Shown here: piece after piece, positions 42,760 through 54,964 of the stretch | Layout of the letters: each line of letters starts with the position of its first letter | Position numbering within the stretch: position 1 is the stretch's first letter | Origin: JAJKJG01 sp036389455 | Lineage (GTDB): Bacteria; Pseudomonadota; Alphaproteobacteria; Rhizobiales; Beijerinckiaceae | Direction of reading: 5' to 3' | NCBI GenBank assembly: GCA_036389455.1 | Contig: DASVPW010000093.1 | Span: 41,675 to 105,674 of the forward strand | Length of the DNA stretch: 64,000 bases | Program-made: the position numbers and the translations under genes | Notes under the pieces: generated by a model | Database searches by the model: none | The model's input: the letters and a program-made list of their open reading frames with translations, nothing else | What the model was told of the DNA's origin: nothing

Positions 42760-43221
42760 TTAAGCGAAAGGCCGGCCTGCCCTGTCGGTGTAGCGGACCC
42801 GGCCGTCGGTCTTCTCGTAGAGGAGATCGAGGTCGGGGTAATGCGCGCGCTCGGCCGGGGCCCGCGAGCCGACGACCAGGAACACCCCGTCCCGCTCCGT
42901 GCGGTTGAGGAGACGGTGGCCGTTCGGCACGCCGGCCTTGAAGCCGGCGGCGTCGCCGGCCCGAAGAATCGTCTCGCCCTCGTCCTCAACGAGCACGAGC
43001 TCGCCTTCAAGCACGATGAGGAACTCGTCCTCGTTCTCGTGCCAGTGCCGCTGCGAGGAAGCAGCGCCGGGTTTGAGCCGCACGAGGTTGACCCCGAACT
43101 GCGTCAGCCCGGCCGCGTCGCCGAGGGCCTGGAACAGGCGCCCCTTCACGGCCGCGTCGAAGGGCGGCGGGTAGGCCGTCCGTTCGCGGACCGGCACCGC
43201 GGCGATGTCGATCTTCGGCAT
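42760..43221 (-). CDS. cupin-domain protein
   Basis: This 153-residue cupin has LKPGAASSQRHWHENEDEFL and LEGELVLVEDEGET as cupin motif 1 (HxH and a Glu), and GDAAGFKAGVPNGHRLLNRT as motif 2 with the further His. It is probably a small metal-binding protein of the RmlC-like fold; reaction unknown. It sits 10 bp after fadA and 28 bp before fadB, all in one direction, so it is likely co-expressed with them. Confidence 0.88.
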   Translation of the reverse strand: MPKIDIAAVPVRERTAYPPPFDAAVKGRLFQALGDAAGLTQFGVNLVRLKPGAASSQRHWHENEDEFLIVLEGELVLVEDEGETILRAGDAAGFKAGVPNGHRLLNRTERDGVFLVVGSRAPAERAHYPDLDLLYEKTDGRVRYTDRAGRPFA

Positions 43222-43231
43222 GGCCCGCGGC

Positions 43232-44440
<1,209 letters not shown>

Positions 44441-44455
44441 CGGGGTCTCCTCATT

Positions 44456-44633
44456 CCCTCTCCCGCCTGCGGGGAGAGGGCTAAGGTGAGGGGTCTGGGG
44501 GATTACGCTCACCCGGCCCCTCACCCGCTCGCACCGAACTCGGGCTTGCCCGAGTTCGGTCCTTTTAAGATGCGCAAGTCGGAAACATCCGACTTGCGTG
44601 CGAGTCGGCCTCTCCCCGCTGTGCGGGGAGAGG
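44456..44633. repeat. cluster of four hairpin-forming palindromes
   Basis: In order: CCCTCTCCC/GGGAGAGGG (44456-44480); a 13-bp perfect hairpin ACCGAACTCGGGC/GCCCGAGTTCGGT (44533-44560) followed by CCTTTT; an 11-bp perfect hairpin CGCAAGTCGGA/TCCGACTTGCG (44573-44598); and CCTCTCCCCG/CGGGGAGAGG (44609-44633). The outer pair belongs to the family repeated elsewhere, so this looks like a composite repeat element with unique palindromes inside. It fills the gap between the dehydrogenase and thiolase genes and could stop or process the transcript. Confidence 0.75.
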
Positions 44634-44638
44634 TGTTG

Positions 44639-46432
<1,794 letters not shown>

Positions 46433-46497
46433 GCCATCCCCTCCCCTGACCCAATCGCTTGAAGCGTGGCGACGACGGATCAAAGGGCCGTCGTCGA

Positions 46498-46519
46498 GAT
46501 AGTTCACATGTAAACTATC
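46498..46519. promoter_or_regulatory. candidate MerR operator upstream of the acyl-CoA dehydrogenase
   Basis: GATAGTT and AACTATC are perfect inverted arms around CACATGTA, 66-87 bp upstream of the dehydrogenase ATG and 68 bp after the merR stop. MerR proteins bind such dyads within promoters. The stretch is AT-rich in a GC-rich context. Binding is inference. Confidence 0.55.
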
Positions 46520-46586
46520 TTGACGCGAAGGGAAAGAGGGTCGGCCAAATTTTTTGCGAGCCGGCGTGCTGGCTTGCCGCGGCCGG

Positions 46587-47006
46587 CTAGGAGGACATCG
46601 CCTTCTGGCGCTGGCCCTTGAGCTCGGCGATCGCGCCCTCGATCTCGGCCTTCTGCCGCTCCAGGTGGGCGATCTGGTCGTCGATCTGCTTGACCGAGAG
46701 GCGCAGCTTCGGGGCGTCCTCGCCGCGCTCCTCGCGCTCGAGGAGGCCCCGGATCTCTGTCAATGTGAAACCGAGCTGCTTGCCCTTGAGGATCAGCTCG
46801 AGCCGGGCGCGCTGGCGGGCGTCGTAGATGCGGGCCGAGCCCAGGCGGATGGGGCTCAGGAGGCCGCGGTCCTCATAGAAGCGCAGGGCCCGCAAGGAGA
46901 CGCCGAACTCGCGGGCGAGGTCGCCGATGGCATAGGTCCGGCCGTGCTCCTCGCCGGTGCGCCGCGCATCAATGGCCGGGGCGGCCAGGGCGTTTGTGGT
47001 GTGCAT
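46587..47006 (-). CDS. MerR-family transcriptional regulator
   Basis: The protein has 139 residues. The winged HTH lies at about residues 24-92 (YAIGDLAREFGVSLRALRFY, EDRGLLSPIR, KGKQLGFTLTEIRGLLERE), followed by a long dimerisation coiled coil with no cysteine effector motif. It resembles the MerR regulators that control acyl-CoA or branched-chain catabolic genes in proteobacteria (LiuR/AcdR type). It lies immediately upstream of the acyl-CoA dehydrogenase-thiolase-fadB genes in the same direction, so it probably regulates them and itself. Confidence 0.9.
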   Translation of the reverse strand: MHTTNALAAPAIDARRTGEEHGRTYAIGDLAREFGVSLRALRFYEDRGLLSPIRLGSARIYDARQRARLELILKGKQLGFTLTEIRGLLEREERGEDAPKLRLSVKQIDDQIAHLERQKAEIEGAIAELKGQRQKAMSS

Positions 47007-47402
47007 ATTTATCCTTGATCCGTCGAGCCGGGGGCGTGGAATGGATGAACCGGGGCATCGGCAAGCGACCGCCGCCCGCGGTTCAGGATCGGCGCATCCT
47101 GCGGCTCCGGAGCACTCCGGGGGAGTAAGCCTGCCGTTACGTCAGCCAGCTAACGGTAACCTGAGCACACGAAACCTTCCGGGCGCCCCTGGGGCGGACC
47201 TGTCATCCCTCGGCCCGGCGGGATATCCCGCGCTCCTTAACGACTTGTTTACCTTGGGACCGCAAAAGTCGGCTGCGGGGCAGGCCCGGACGAGGGGCTT
47301 CACGGACCTTTAAGCCTTCGATTCGCCGGCCCTGCCGGAACCCGGCCAGGGGGGCGAGCCGGGCACCCGACCAAGCCTCTGACCTGGGCTGCAGGAGCGC
47401 CC
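47007..47402. other. intergenic region (divergent promoters)
   Basis: About 400 bp lie between the merR start and the large scaffold gene on the other strand. I see no credible gene. CATATTTATCC next to the merR start is AT-rich and could be its promoter or leader. The 3' end near 47350-47400 should hold the promoter or leader of the scaffold gene. Confidence 0.4.
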
Positions 47403-50400
47403 ATGAGCGCGGCAACGAAACGGAACGCCCCTCTCGGGCCGGCCAGCCTCAATGCGGAGGCGCGTAGCGCCGCCCGCAAAGCGGCCCGGCACGCCGGGAT
47501 GTCGCTCGAGGAATGGCTCGCGGCCGTCACCAAGGACGGGGCCGCCGGAGCCGAGGCGAAGCCGGCCCGCAAGGGCGCCAAACGCAAGCGTGCGGAGCCC
47601 GCGGACGAACTCGACGCAGCCGTCGCCAAGCTCCAGGAAGTGGCGAAGCTCGCCCACAAGCCGGCGGGCATCGCGGCCGACGAACTGGAAGACATCCTCG
47701 CCCGCGCCTCGCAGGAGACCGAGCGCCGCAGCCGCGAGCAGGCGGCGAAGACCGCCGTCGCGCTCGATTCGGTGGCGAGCTGGATCGAGCGGGCGGAAGG
47801 CCGACTCTCCGCTGCCTCGCGCACCGCCGCCGAGCGTCAGGACCGCACCGCGGCCGTGCTCGGCGACGCGCTCGCCACGATGACCCGCCGCCTCGACGAG
47901 ATCGAGCGCAAGCTCTCGGACGGCGACCGCCCCTCCATCGAGTCCGCTCTCAAGGCGATCGAGCGCATCGAGACGCAGCTCGCCAAGGCCGACTCCCGGC
48001 CCGAGGGCGCGCCCGACCATGGCGCGAACGCCGCGATCGAGACGACCTTGCGCGGCTTCGAGACCCGCATCGCCGAGCTCACCGACCGCATCGCGGCGCC
48101 GCCCCCCCGGGGCGCGAGGCCGCCGGCCGACGTAAAGAGCGCGGTCGCGGAGATCCGCGCCCGCCAGGCCGAGCTCGACGAGGCGCCCCGCGTCCCCGGC
48201 GACATCCTGCAGTCGCTGCGCGGCGACATCGCGCGCCTCGCCGGCCAGCTCGACACGCTCAAGCCCGGCCCGGGCCGATCGCCAGAGGTCGCGGCCTTGA
48301 GGTCGGACATCGAGCGGCTCCAGACGATGGTCGGGGGGCTTGCGACCCGGGACGAGGTCAACGCCCTCGAGCAGTCGCTCCGCGGCATTGCGGTCAAGGT
48401 CGCGAACGCCCGCCAGCCCGGCGACCTCGCCGCCGTCGCGCGTCCGGTCGAGGAGCTCCAATCCGAGGTGCGGCGCGTCGCCGACCTCGTCGCCACCGGC
48501 GTGCACGCGCGCCTGTCGCGCGACTTCGAGACGCTTGCGCGCAAGATCGACGCTGCCGCCGGCATGGGCCTCGACCCGGAGGTGGTCGACAGCCTCGCCC
48601 AGCAGCTCCTCGACGTGCGCCACCACCTCGCCGACCTCGCCGAGCCGCAGCGGGTCCACCAGCTCGCGACTCAGGTCGCCGAGCTCAACGACCGCCTCGC
48701 CGAGATGGGCCGCCGGCAGCTCGACTCGAAGGAGTTCGAGCGCCGCTTCGACGGGCTGTCGCGCAAGCTCGATTCCCTGAGCGACCTGCGCGCCCAGCCC
48801 TCGCCGGACATCGCCGAGCGGATCGAGGCGCTGTCCCAGAAGCTCGACCGGCTCGGCGAGAAGCCGCGCATCACCTTCGCCCCGCCGGCGGAGGGCATCG
48901 ACTCCCTCGTCCAGCGCCTCGACCGCCTCGACGAGGCCCTGACCCGCGTGGCGCCCCAGCCGCAGCTCAAGCCGATCGAGGACATGCTGCGCACCCTCGT
49001 CGAGCGGGTCGACCAGGCCGGGCGCCCCGGCGCCGGCCTCGAGTCCCTCGACGCCCTCGAGAAGCAGGTGGGGATCCTGGCGCGGCGGCTCGAGCGCGGC
49101 TCCGGCGACCCGGCGCTCGCGGCGCTCGAGCGCACCATGGGCGACCTCATGGCGCAGGTCGAGCTCATGCGCACCGGCGCCTACGAGGCCGCCGAGCGCG
49201 CCGCCAAGGCCGCCGTCGCCGACACGCTCGCGGCCCTGCCCAAGGGCGCCCGCGACGGCGAGGACGAGCCCGAGCTCGGGCTCATCCGGCGCGACCTCGA
49301 CGAGCTCAAGAGCCATCGCGGCAGCACCGACAAGCGCATGCAGATGACCCTCGAGAGCGTCCATGCGGCGCTCGAGAAGGTCGTCTCGCGGCTCGGCAGC
49401 CTCGATCCCGAAGCCATGCCGCCCGAGCCGGCGGCCCGCCCGGCGGGCGAGCGGCCCCAGACCGTGCGCGTCAAGGCGCCGATGCCCGCGGCCCGCGCCG
49501 GGGAGCCTACCCAGGCCGCGGCCACTCCCCCTTCCCTTGAGCTGACCGAGGCCGACCGGCCGATCCCGCCGGCCGGCGAAGAGGTTCTTCTGGAGCCCGG
49601 CGCGGCCCGCCCACGCCCGGGCGCCGCAGCTCCGGCTGCTCCGGCTGCGCCCGAGGCCAATGTCGACATCAAGGCGAGCTTCATCGCCGCGGCCCGCCGC
49701 GCCGCCCAGGCTGCCGCTGCCGAGGCTGCCGCCAACTCCAAGGCGAAGCCGGGCAAGGCCAAAGGCGCGGCTTCGGCCGAGGCGCAGGGCGCCAAGGCGA
49801 GCCTCGCCGCCCGCATGAAGGGCGGCCTCGACAAGCACCGCCGCCCAATCCTCCTGGGGCTCGCCGCGATCGTGCTTGCGCTTGGCGCGATCCAGACCGT
49901 CGGCGGGATGTTCGGCGGCCCGCAGCCCGGCCCCGCGGCGCCTCCGAAGGCCGAGGCGCGGATCGCGGCCCCGGACCCGGCGCCGGCTCCCGCGGTGGAT
50001 CCAGGCGCGGCCGCGCTCGAGCCCATCGGCAAGGCCGTCGAGACCGTCCAGCCCGGCCCCCTGGAGCCGAAGCCGGACGAGCCCAGGACCACCCAGGCGA
50101 TTTCCACCCAGGCGGCGCCCCCGACGCCGGCCGCGGCGCCTGCGAGGCCGGACGACCGCGCCCTCGCGCTCCCGCCCAAGGCCGATGCGAAGACGGCGGC
50201 TCTGCCGGGCGGCGCCGCGCCGTTCCAGCCCGCGCCGGCCCCCGCCGTCACGGGCGCGATCGATCCGCGCCCCATCCCCGAGAAGATCGCGAACGTCGCG
50301 GCGGTCGGCGACATCCCAGCGGCGCAGGGCCTCGCCGGCCTGCGGCAGGCGGCGCTCGGCGGCGATCCTGCCGCCGTCTACGAGCTCGCGGCGCGGCTCG

Positions 50401-51029
50401 CCGAAGGACGCGGCATCGCCCGGGATCTCAGGCTCGCCGCGAAGCTGTTCGAGAAAGCCGCCGCGGGCGGATTCGTCCCGGCGCAGTACCGCATCGGCAA
50501 CCACTACGAGAAGGGTCTCGGCGTCGGCCGCGACATCGCCCTCGCCAAGGCCTGGTACGAGCGCGCCGCCGAGAAGGGCAACGCGCGGGCCATGCACAAC
50601 CTCGCGGTCCTCCTCGCCGAGGGCGGCGCGGACGGCAAGCCCGACTACGCCGCCGCCGCCGAGTCGTTCCGCAAGGCCGCCGAGCACGGCATCAAGGACA
50701 GCCAGTTCAACCTCGCGGTGCTGCTCGCCCGCGGGCTTGGCGTGAGCCAGAACCTCGCCCGCTCCTACACTTGGTTCTCGATCGTGGCGGCCCAGGGCGA
50801 CGAGGACGCGGCGAAGAAGCGGGACGAGGTCGGCCAGCGCCTCTCCGCCGCCGACCTCGCGGCCGCCAAGGCCGCCGCCGAGACCTTCAGGCCGGCGGCG
50901 GCGCCCCGCGAGGCGAACGAGGTCTCGAGTCCGCCCCAGGGCTGGCCCGAGCCCGCCGCGAGCGCCGCCCCGAAGCCGCCCGCTCCGGCGAGCGCGAGCC
51001 GCCCGGCGGCGGCCGGCAAGCGGGTGTAG
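47403..51029 (+). CDS. PodJ-like coiled-coil, single-TM, Sel1-repeat protein
   Basis: The protein has 1208 residues. Residues 1-60 include a short conserved ARSAARKAARHAGMSLEEWL segment, as at the start of alphaproteobacterial localisation factors. Residues 70-690 are long coiled coils (repeated E-R-I/L-x-x-L patterns). A Pro/Ala-rich linker precedes one membrane helix (about 813-835, ILLGLAAIVLALGAIQTVGG), then another disordered linker, and about four Sel1/TPR repeats at 975-1150 (AKLFEKAAAGGFVPAQYRIG, AKAWYERAAEKGNARAMHNL). This is the layout of PodJ, which organises the cell pole. A polar role is inferred. Confidence 0.82.
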   Translation: MSAATKRNAPLGPASLNAEARSAARKAARHAGMSLEEWLAAVTKDGAAGAEAKPARKGAKRKRAEPADELDAAVAKLQEVAKLAHKPAGIAADELEDILARASQETERRSREQAAKTAVALDSVASWIERAEGRLSAASRTAAERQDRTAAVLGDALATMTRRLDEIERKLSDGDRPSIESALKAIERIETQLAKADSRPEGAPDHGANAAIETTLRGFETRIAELTDRIAAPPPRGARPPADVKSAVAEIRARQAELDEAPRVPGDILQSLRGDIARLAGQLDTLKPGPGRSPEVAALRSDIERLQTMVGGLATRDEVNALEQSLRGIAVKVANARQPGDLAAVARPVEELQSEVRRVADLVATGVHARLSRDFETLARKIDAAAGMGLDPEVVDSLAQQLLDVRHHLADLAEPQRVHQLATQVAELNDRLAEMGRRQLDSKEFERRFDGLSRKLDSLSDLRAQPSPDIAERIEALSQKLDRLGEKPRITFAPPAEGIDSLVQRLDRLDEALTRVAPQPQLKPIEDMLRTLVERVDQAGRPGAGLESLDALEKQVGILARRLERGSGDPALAALERTMGDLMAQVELMRTGAYEAAERAAKAAVADTLAALPKGARDGEDEPELGLIRRDLDELKSHRGSTDKRMQMTLESVHAALEKVVSRLGSLDPEAMPPEPAARPAGERPQTVRVKAPMPAARAGEPTQAAATPPSLELTEADRPIPPAGEEVLLEPGAARPRPGAAAPAAPAAPEANVDIKASFIAAARRAAQAAAAEAAANSKAKPGKAKGAASAEAQGAKASLAARMKGGLDKHRRPILLGLAAIVLALGAIQTVGGMFGGPQPGPAAPPKAEARIAAPDPAPAPAVDPGAAALEPIGKAVETVQPGPLEPKPDEPRTTQAISTQAAPPTPAAAPARPDDRALALPPKADAKTAALPGGAAPFQPAPAPAVTGAIDPRPIPEKIANVAAVGDIPAAQGLAGLRQAALGGDPAAVYELAARLAEGRGIARDLRLAAKLFEKAAAGGFVPAQYRIGNHYEKGLGVGRDIALAKAWYERAAEKGNARAMHNLAVLLAEGGADGKPDYAAAAESFRKAAEHGIKDSQFNLAVLLARGLGVSQNLARSYTWFSIVAAQGDEDAAKKRDEVGQRLSAADLAAAKAAAETFRPAAAPREANEVSSPPQGWPEPAASAAPKPPAPASASRPAAAGKRV

Positions 51030-51291
51030 CGGCTCAGCCGCCTCTTCGGAGGGGAGGCGCGCCTTTGTCCCTGCCGCCTTCGGCTTGAGGTCGAGCAGTC
51101 GAGCAGTCGAGCAGCGTACTGTCCACCCGGCTGCGGCTCCAATGGCCTCTAAATCCGGCGGCGATGCATATATGAAACACATGTCGCTGCGGTAGCCTCA
51201 AGTCCACCGCAGGACTGGTGCTCGGATTGACGCGCTCCCCTGTGCAAAGAAGAATATTCGGGCCAATTGATCCGTTTGCGAGGCGAGGGGC

Positions 51292-53865
51292 ATGGTTTCG
51301 AAACGCTTGACCGCGATAAGCGGCGGAATTTCTTACTTCCCTGCGCGAGCTTTCAGGAAGTTCCGTGATTGGGCTCGAGCCGGCATCAGGGCTTGGCCCC
51401 GCCTAGGGATCGGCGCAGCGTTTCGGCTCGGCGTAAGGTCGATTGTTCAGATTGCTGTCAAATTTTGGAGGATGCTTATTTCGCTCTTCAAAAAGCTTGC
51501 AAACCTCATAAGAAGGATTTTCGTACCAAAAGGCGACACGCCATTCGATTGGCTCAAGCATTACGTTTCGCTGCTGCTCGCCGTGATCGGCCTCATGGCA
51601 TTATTATGGGCAGGCAAGCAGATCGTTTATCCGCCGATTGTCATTACCGTAGCCGAGCTGCCGGAGCCGCTGAAAAAAGATCCTTGGCTTAATCTGGAGA
51701 TAACACACGCGTTGATCAATCAGATCGAGCGGATGCGCACGGTAGTAAAAGGTGAGCGCGACCCAAATTTTCAAGCCGTCTTGAACCCACCGAATATCGT
51801 CGTCAAGTCGGGTGATTTCTCGCTCAACATTCAAGAGCAGCTGCTGACGCCCTTAGGGTCATTGCTCGGCCGCAGCCCCGGCGAGGTCCATCTGGCGCTG
51901 ACCTGCTATCATCCCGGCTGCATGCGTACGAGTGACAGCGAGTGTCGAGACTCGATACCCGCACAGATAGCAGATAATGCCAAGGCCGGCCAGCCGCCTG
52001 GGGCAAATCCGAAACCGCAGCCAAACCAATACCTTTGCTTGAGGGTGACTGCTGATATTCGACGGGGACCCGTGCACAGGCGCCTCACGCCACGGCTCGT
52101 TCTCAGCAATGAGACCTACGATGCCGAAACGACGAAGCAAATGGCGAGGATCGCCGAGGAAGTCGCCTTCGTCGCAGATCCTGCGACGGCGGCATTGTAC
52201 TTCTATCGCCGTGTCAAGCAGGAAGGAGCTGCTTCGCGGAGCTTCACGAACGATCCCGACCTGGTTTCAGAATTGCGCGGCGAAGCATTCAGGGCAGCGG
52301 AACAGGCAGATGGGCAGGACGTGGTTTCGGCGTGCTGGGCGCATTCCGTGCGTGCCCATATCGCGATCGACAGGAGCGAATTCAGCCTTGCTGAAACCTA
52401 TATCGCCCGTGCCAATGAAATCCCGTGGTGGCGCCATCTGCGCAATCTGACCCTTCCAACAGATTGCGGACGATTGATTTTCGTCGCTGAAATCGCCCTC
52501 GCACGGCGGTTGGCGCCGAGTTCGAGCTCGCAGACCTATCCTCCACATCCGGACGATACCAACCGGACACGACGGCAGGCCGCAGCCCGGCGGGCAACGA
52601 GAATCCTGGATGATCTCGGGGGCGGAGCAAGGCCATCCTGGGTCGGGTTCTTTAGAAAATCCGTTTTGGGAAAGGACTTGGCGCAAGCTGCTGCTTTTGC
52701 GCGAGCCGAAGTGGGACTCGTATGGCTCACCCCGGGGGAACTATGTCAACTCCTTCACGGAGCCGGCCCCGAAAAGGCCACGGACGCAGAATCCGTCTTA
52801 GTCCATGACTTTGACGCGGATGAGGATGGGCAGGATGCCGACGAATGGGACCAGCTCTTGGAAGAGGCCAAAATCCAAAAGCCCACCGCATGGAGCGCGA
52901 TACAGGCCTCGGTCGGAATGCTCAAGGCTCTCCAGCCCGGCCATCGTTTCACGCCGCTCGCGCGACAGGCCGCGCTGGATTTTACCGAACGCCTCTCAAG
53001 AAATACAAATTGCTTGGAGCAGGTCCAGGCCCTCGCGGAGCGGTTGTATCTCAACCATCCGGATGATTCCGAAATGGCGAGGCTCCTCGCCGGCCTGATC
53101 GAGACGAGCGCCCTGGCAGAAGCCGACGAGAAAGATGACAAGAAACGGCCCAACCTCAATCGAGCACGTAGAATATACGAGAGAATGGTCGATATCGGCG
53201 ACGACAAAGTCGATATTTTCGCGCTAAGCCGGCTTGCTCTCATCAACACAGCGTTCGATAGGGCAAGGCGGGAGCAGGATCGCAGCGGACCATCTCCTCT
53301 GGTTCTGCGGCACGTGACGCGCGCTTGGCAGCGATTCCAGCGCGAGAACTATCCGACGGATATTCGACATCATGCCGAAACCATCTTAACCTTATGGGGC
53401 TCGCTGCTGCTCGCATCCTATCCGGAGGCTATCGTCGACGCCGACCTGTCAAAGGGGACGGAAGCCTCGAACGCAAGAGACGCTGCGGCAAAGAAGGCAG
53501 AGTTTCAACGAGCCATTCAGGTCCTGTTTCCCGCGGCACAGCCCACGAGGCTGGCGGACCTTCCGAAACTGAGCGGCATCGGCACGCCCATCGGCTGCCT
53601 GTGCCTGCTCATGCGAATGACCGGCAGCGACGAGACTTCGGCCAAGTTCTTTCTCACCAAGGTCAATCGATGGCAACGAAGCTCGCTTCGCTTCCAGAAC
53701 ATACCGTCATGTAGTCGCGATTTGCTGCCGGCCAGGACAAGGAAGACCAGGACCAAAATTACCCCTGAGCAAGAAGCAGCTGCCGATGAAGAGGCCAAAG
53801 CCGACTTCGAAGCGGCAAACACCAAATTGGAAAGAGTCAAAAAACTTTGCCATGTCGCCACTTAA
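51292..53865 (+). CDS. membrane-anchored TPR-like protein of unknown function
   Basis: The protein has 857 residues. A basic amphipathic N-terminus (1-80) precedes one membrane helix (about 90-107, YVSLLLAVIGLMALLW). Then comes a domain beginning IVITVAELPEPLKKDPWLNL followed by EITHALINQIERM. This form is also seen at the start of other membrane-anchored TPR proteins, where a strand leads into a helix. Residues 300-760 look like irregular TPR helices, and an acidic/basic tail ends the protein. No enzyme motif is seen. It looks less GC-rich than its neighbours and stands alone between the scaffold gene and tauE. Confidence 0.72.
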   Translation: MVSKRLTAISGGISYFPARAFRKFRDWARAGIRAWPRLGIGAAFRLGVRSIVQIAVKFWRMLISLFKKLANLIRRIFVPKGDTPFDWLKHYVSLLLAVIGLMALLWAGKQIVYPPIVITVAELPEPLKKDPWLNLEITHALINQIERMRTVVKGERDPNFQAVLNPPNIVVKSGDFSLNIQEQLLTPLGSLLGRSPGEVHLALTCYHPGCMRTSDSECRDSIPAQIADNAKAGQPPGANPKPQPNQYLCLRVTADIRRGPVHRRLTPRLVLSNETYDAETTKQMARIAEEVAFVADPATAALYFYRRVKQEGAASRSFTNDPDLVSELRGEAFRAAEQADGQDVVSACWAHSVRAHIAIDRSEFSLAETYIARANEIPWWRHLRNLTLPTDCGRLIFVAEIALARRLAPSSSSQTYPPHPDDTNRTRRQAAARRATRILDDLGGGARPSWVGFFRKSVLGKDLAQAAAFARAEVGLVWLTPGELCQLLHGAGPEKATDAESVLVHDFDADEDGQDADEWDQLLEEAKIQKPTAWSAIQASVGMLKALQPGHRFTPLARQAALDFTERLSRNTNCLEQVQALAERLYLNHPDDSEMARLLAGLIETSALAEADEKDDKKRPNLNRARRIYERMVDIGDDKVDIFALSRLALINTAFDRARREQDRSGPSPLVLRHVTRAWQRFQRENYPTDIRHHAETILTLWGSLLLASYPEAIVDADLSKGTEASNARDAAAKKAEFQRAIQVLFPAAQPTRLADLPKLSGIGTPIGCLCLLMRMTGSDETSAKFFLTKVNRWQRSSLRFQNIPSCSRDLLPARTRKTRTKITPEQEAAADEEAKADFEAANTKLERVKKLCHVAT

Positions 53866-54037
53866 TTACCCGATGCCCCAGCTCCACGCCAGCCGCGCTC
53901 TGCCCGTTGAAAGCCACGGATGAAGACCTTGCCGGCATCCCTTTCGCAGCGCCCCATTGTGACGCAATTCCGGTAAGCTCGGGTTCATCATAACCCTTGA
54001 TACTTCCTCGGCGATTCCGGCCCGCACGAGTCCGAAA

Positions 54038-54964
54038 GTGCAGATTTACCTCCCGATCGCCGAGATTCCCGTGAGCGTGCTGCTCATCCTCGGCATGGGC
54101 GCGGCGGTGGGGTTCATCTCGGGGCTGTTCGGGATCGGCGGCGGGTTCCTGATGACGCCGCTGCTGATCTTCCTCGGCATCCCGCCGGCGATCGCGGTCG
54201 GAACCCAGCAGGCGCAGATCGCCGCCTCCTCGACGACGAGCACGCTCTCGGCGTGGCGGCGCGACGCAATCGACCTCAAGCTCTCGGCCTTCCTCCTCGG
54301 CGGCGGCTTCCTCGGCACGGCGCTCGGGGTCTGGTTCTTCAGCCTCATGCGCCGGCTGGGCCAGCTCGACCTCGTCATCATCGTCTCCTACGTGACCCTG
54401 TTCACGGTGATCGGCGGCCTGATGCTGAAGGAGAGCGTCACCGAGTTCTGGCGGTCGCGGCGCGGCATCGTCAGGCCCGCGCGGCGGGCCGGCGACCACC
54501 CGGCCTACCTCGGCCTCCCCTTGAGGATGCGCTTCCCGCGCTCGAAGCTCTACGCCAGCGTGATCCCGATCGTCGGGCTCGCGCTGTTCGTCGGCTTCGC
54601 CGGCGCCGTGCTCGGGATCGGCGGCGGATTCATCGTCGTCCCGGCGCTACTCTATCTCTTCCGCGTGCCGCCGACGGTCGTCGTCGGGACCTCGCAGTTC
54701 CAGATCCTGTGGACGACGCTTGCCGCGACCATCCTGCATGCGGTCGTGAACGACGCCGTCGACGTGGTGCTGGCCCTGATGCTGATCGCCGGCGGCGTGT
54801 TCGGGGCCCAATTCGGGGCGCGGGCCGGGCGGAACCTGAGGGCCGAGCTGTTCCGGTTCCTGCTCGCGATCCTGGTGCTCGCGGTCGGCTTGCGCTTTGC
54901 GATCGAGCTCGTGCTGCGCCCGGCCGAGCCGTTCTCGGTGCAAATCCTGGAGATGAAGCCGTGA
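54038..54964 (+). CDS. TauE/SafE-family sulfite/organosulfonate exporter-like permease
   Basis: This 308-residue protein has about eight hydrophobic segments in two halves, each with the family signature: GAAVGFISGLFGIGGGFLMT in the first and GFAGAVLGIGGGFIVVPALL in the second. The family moves sulfite, sulfonates or similar anions. The start is a GTG. Its stop overlaps the GTG of the next gene (TIGR02186), the constant partner of this permease subgroup, so the two probably act together. Confidence 0.9.
   Translation: MQIYLPIAEIPVSVLLILGMGAAVGFISGLFGIGGGFLMTPLLIFLGIPPAIAVGTQQAQIAASSTTSTLSAWRRDAIDLKLSAFLLGGGFLGTALGVWFFSLMRRLGQLDLVIIVSYVTLFTVIGGLMLKESVTEFWRSRRGIVRPARRAGDHPAYLGLPLRMRFPRSKLYASVIPIVGLALFVGFAGAVLGIGGGFIVVPALLYLFRVPPTVVVGTSQFQILWTTLAATILHAVVNDAVDVVLALMLIAGGVFGAQFGARAGRNLRAELFRFLLAILVLAVGLRFAIELVLRPAEPFSVQILEMKP

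Noticed and set aside
47310..51182. 1290-codon minus-strand frame opposite the PodJ-like gene
   Set aside because: The plus strand shows coiled coils, a membrane helix and Sel1 repeats; the antisense frame is Arg/Gly/Leu low complexity.
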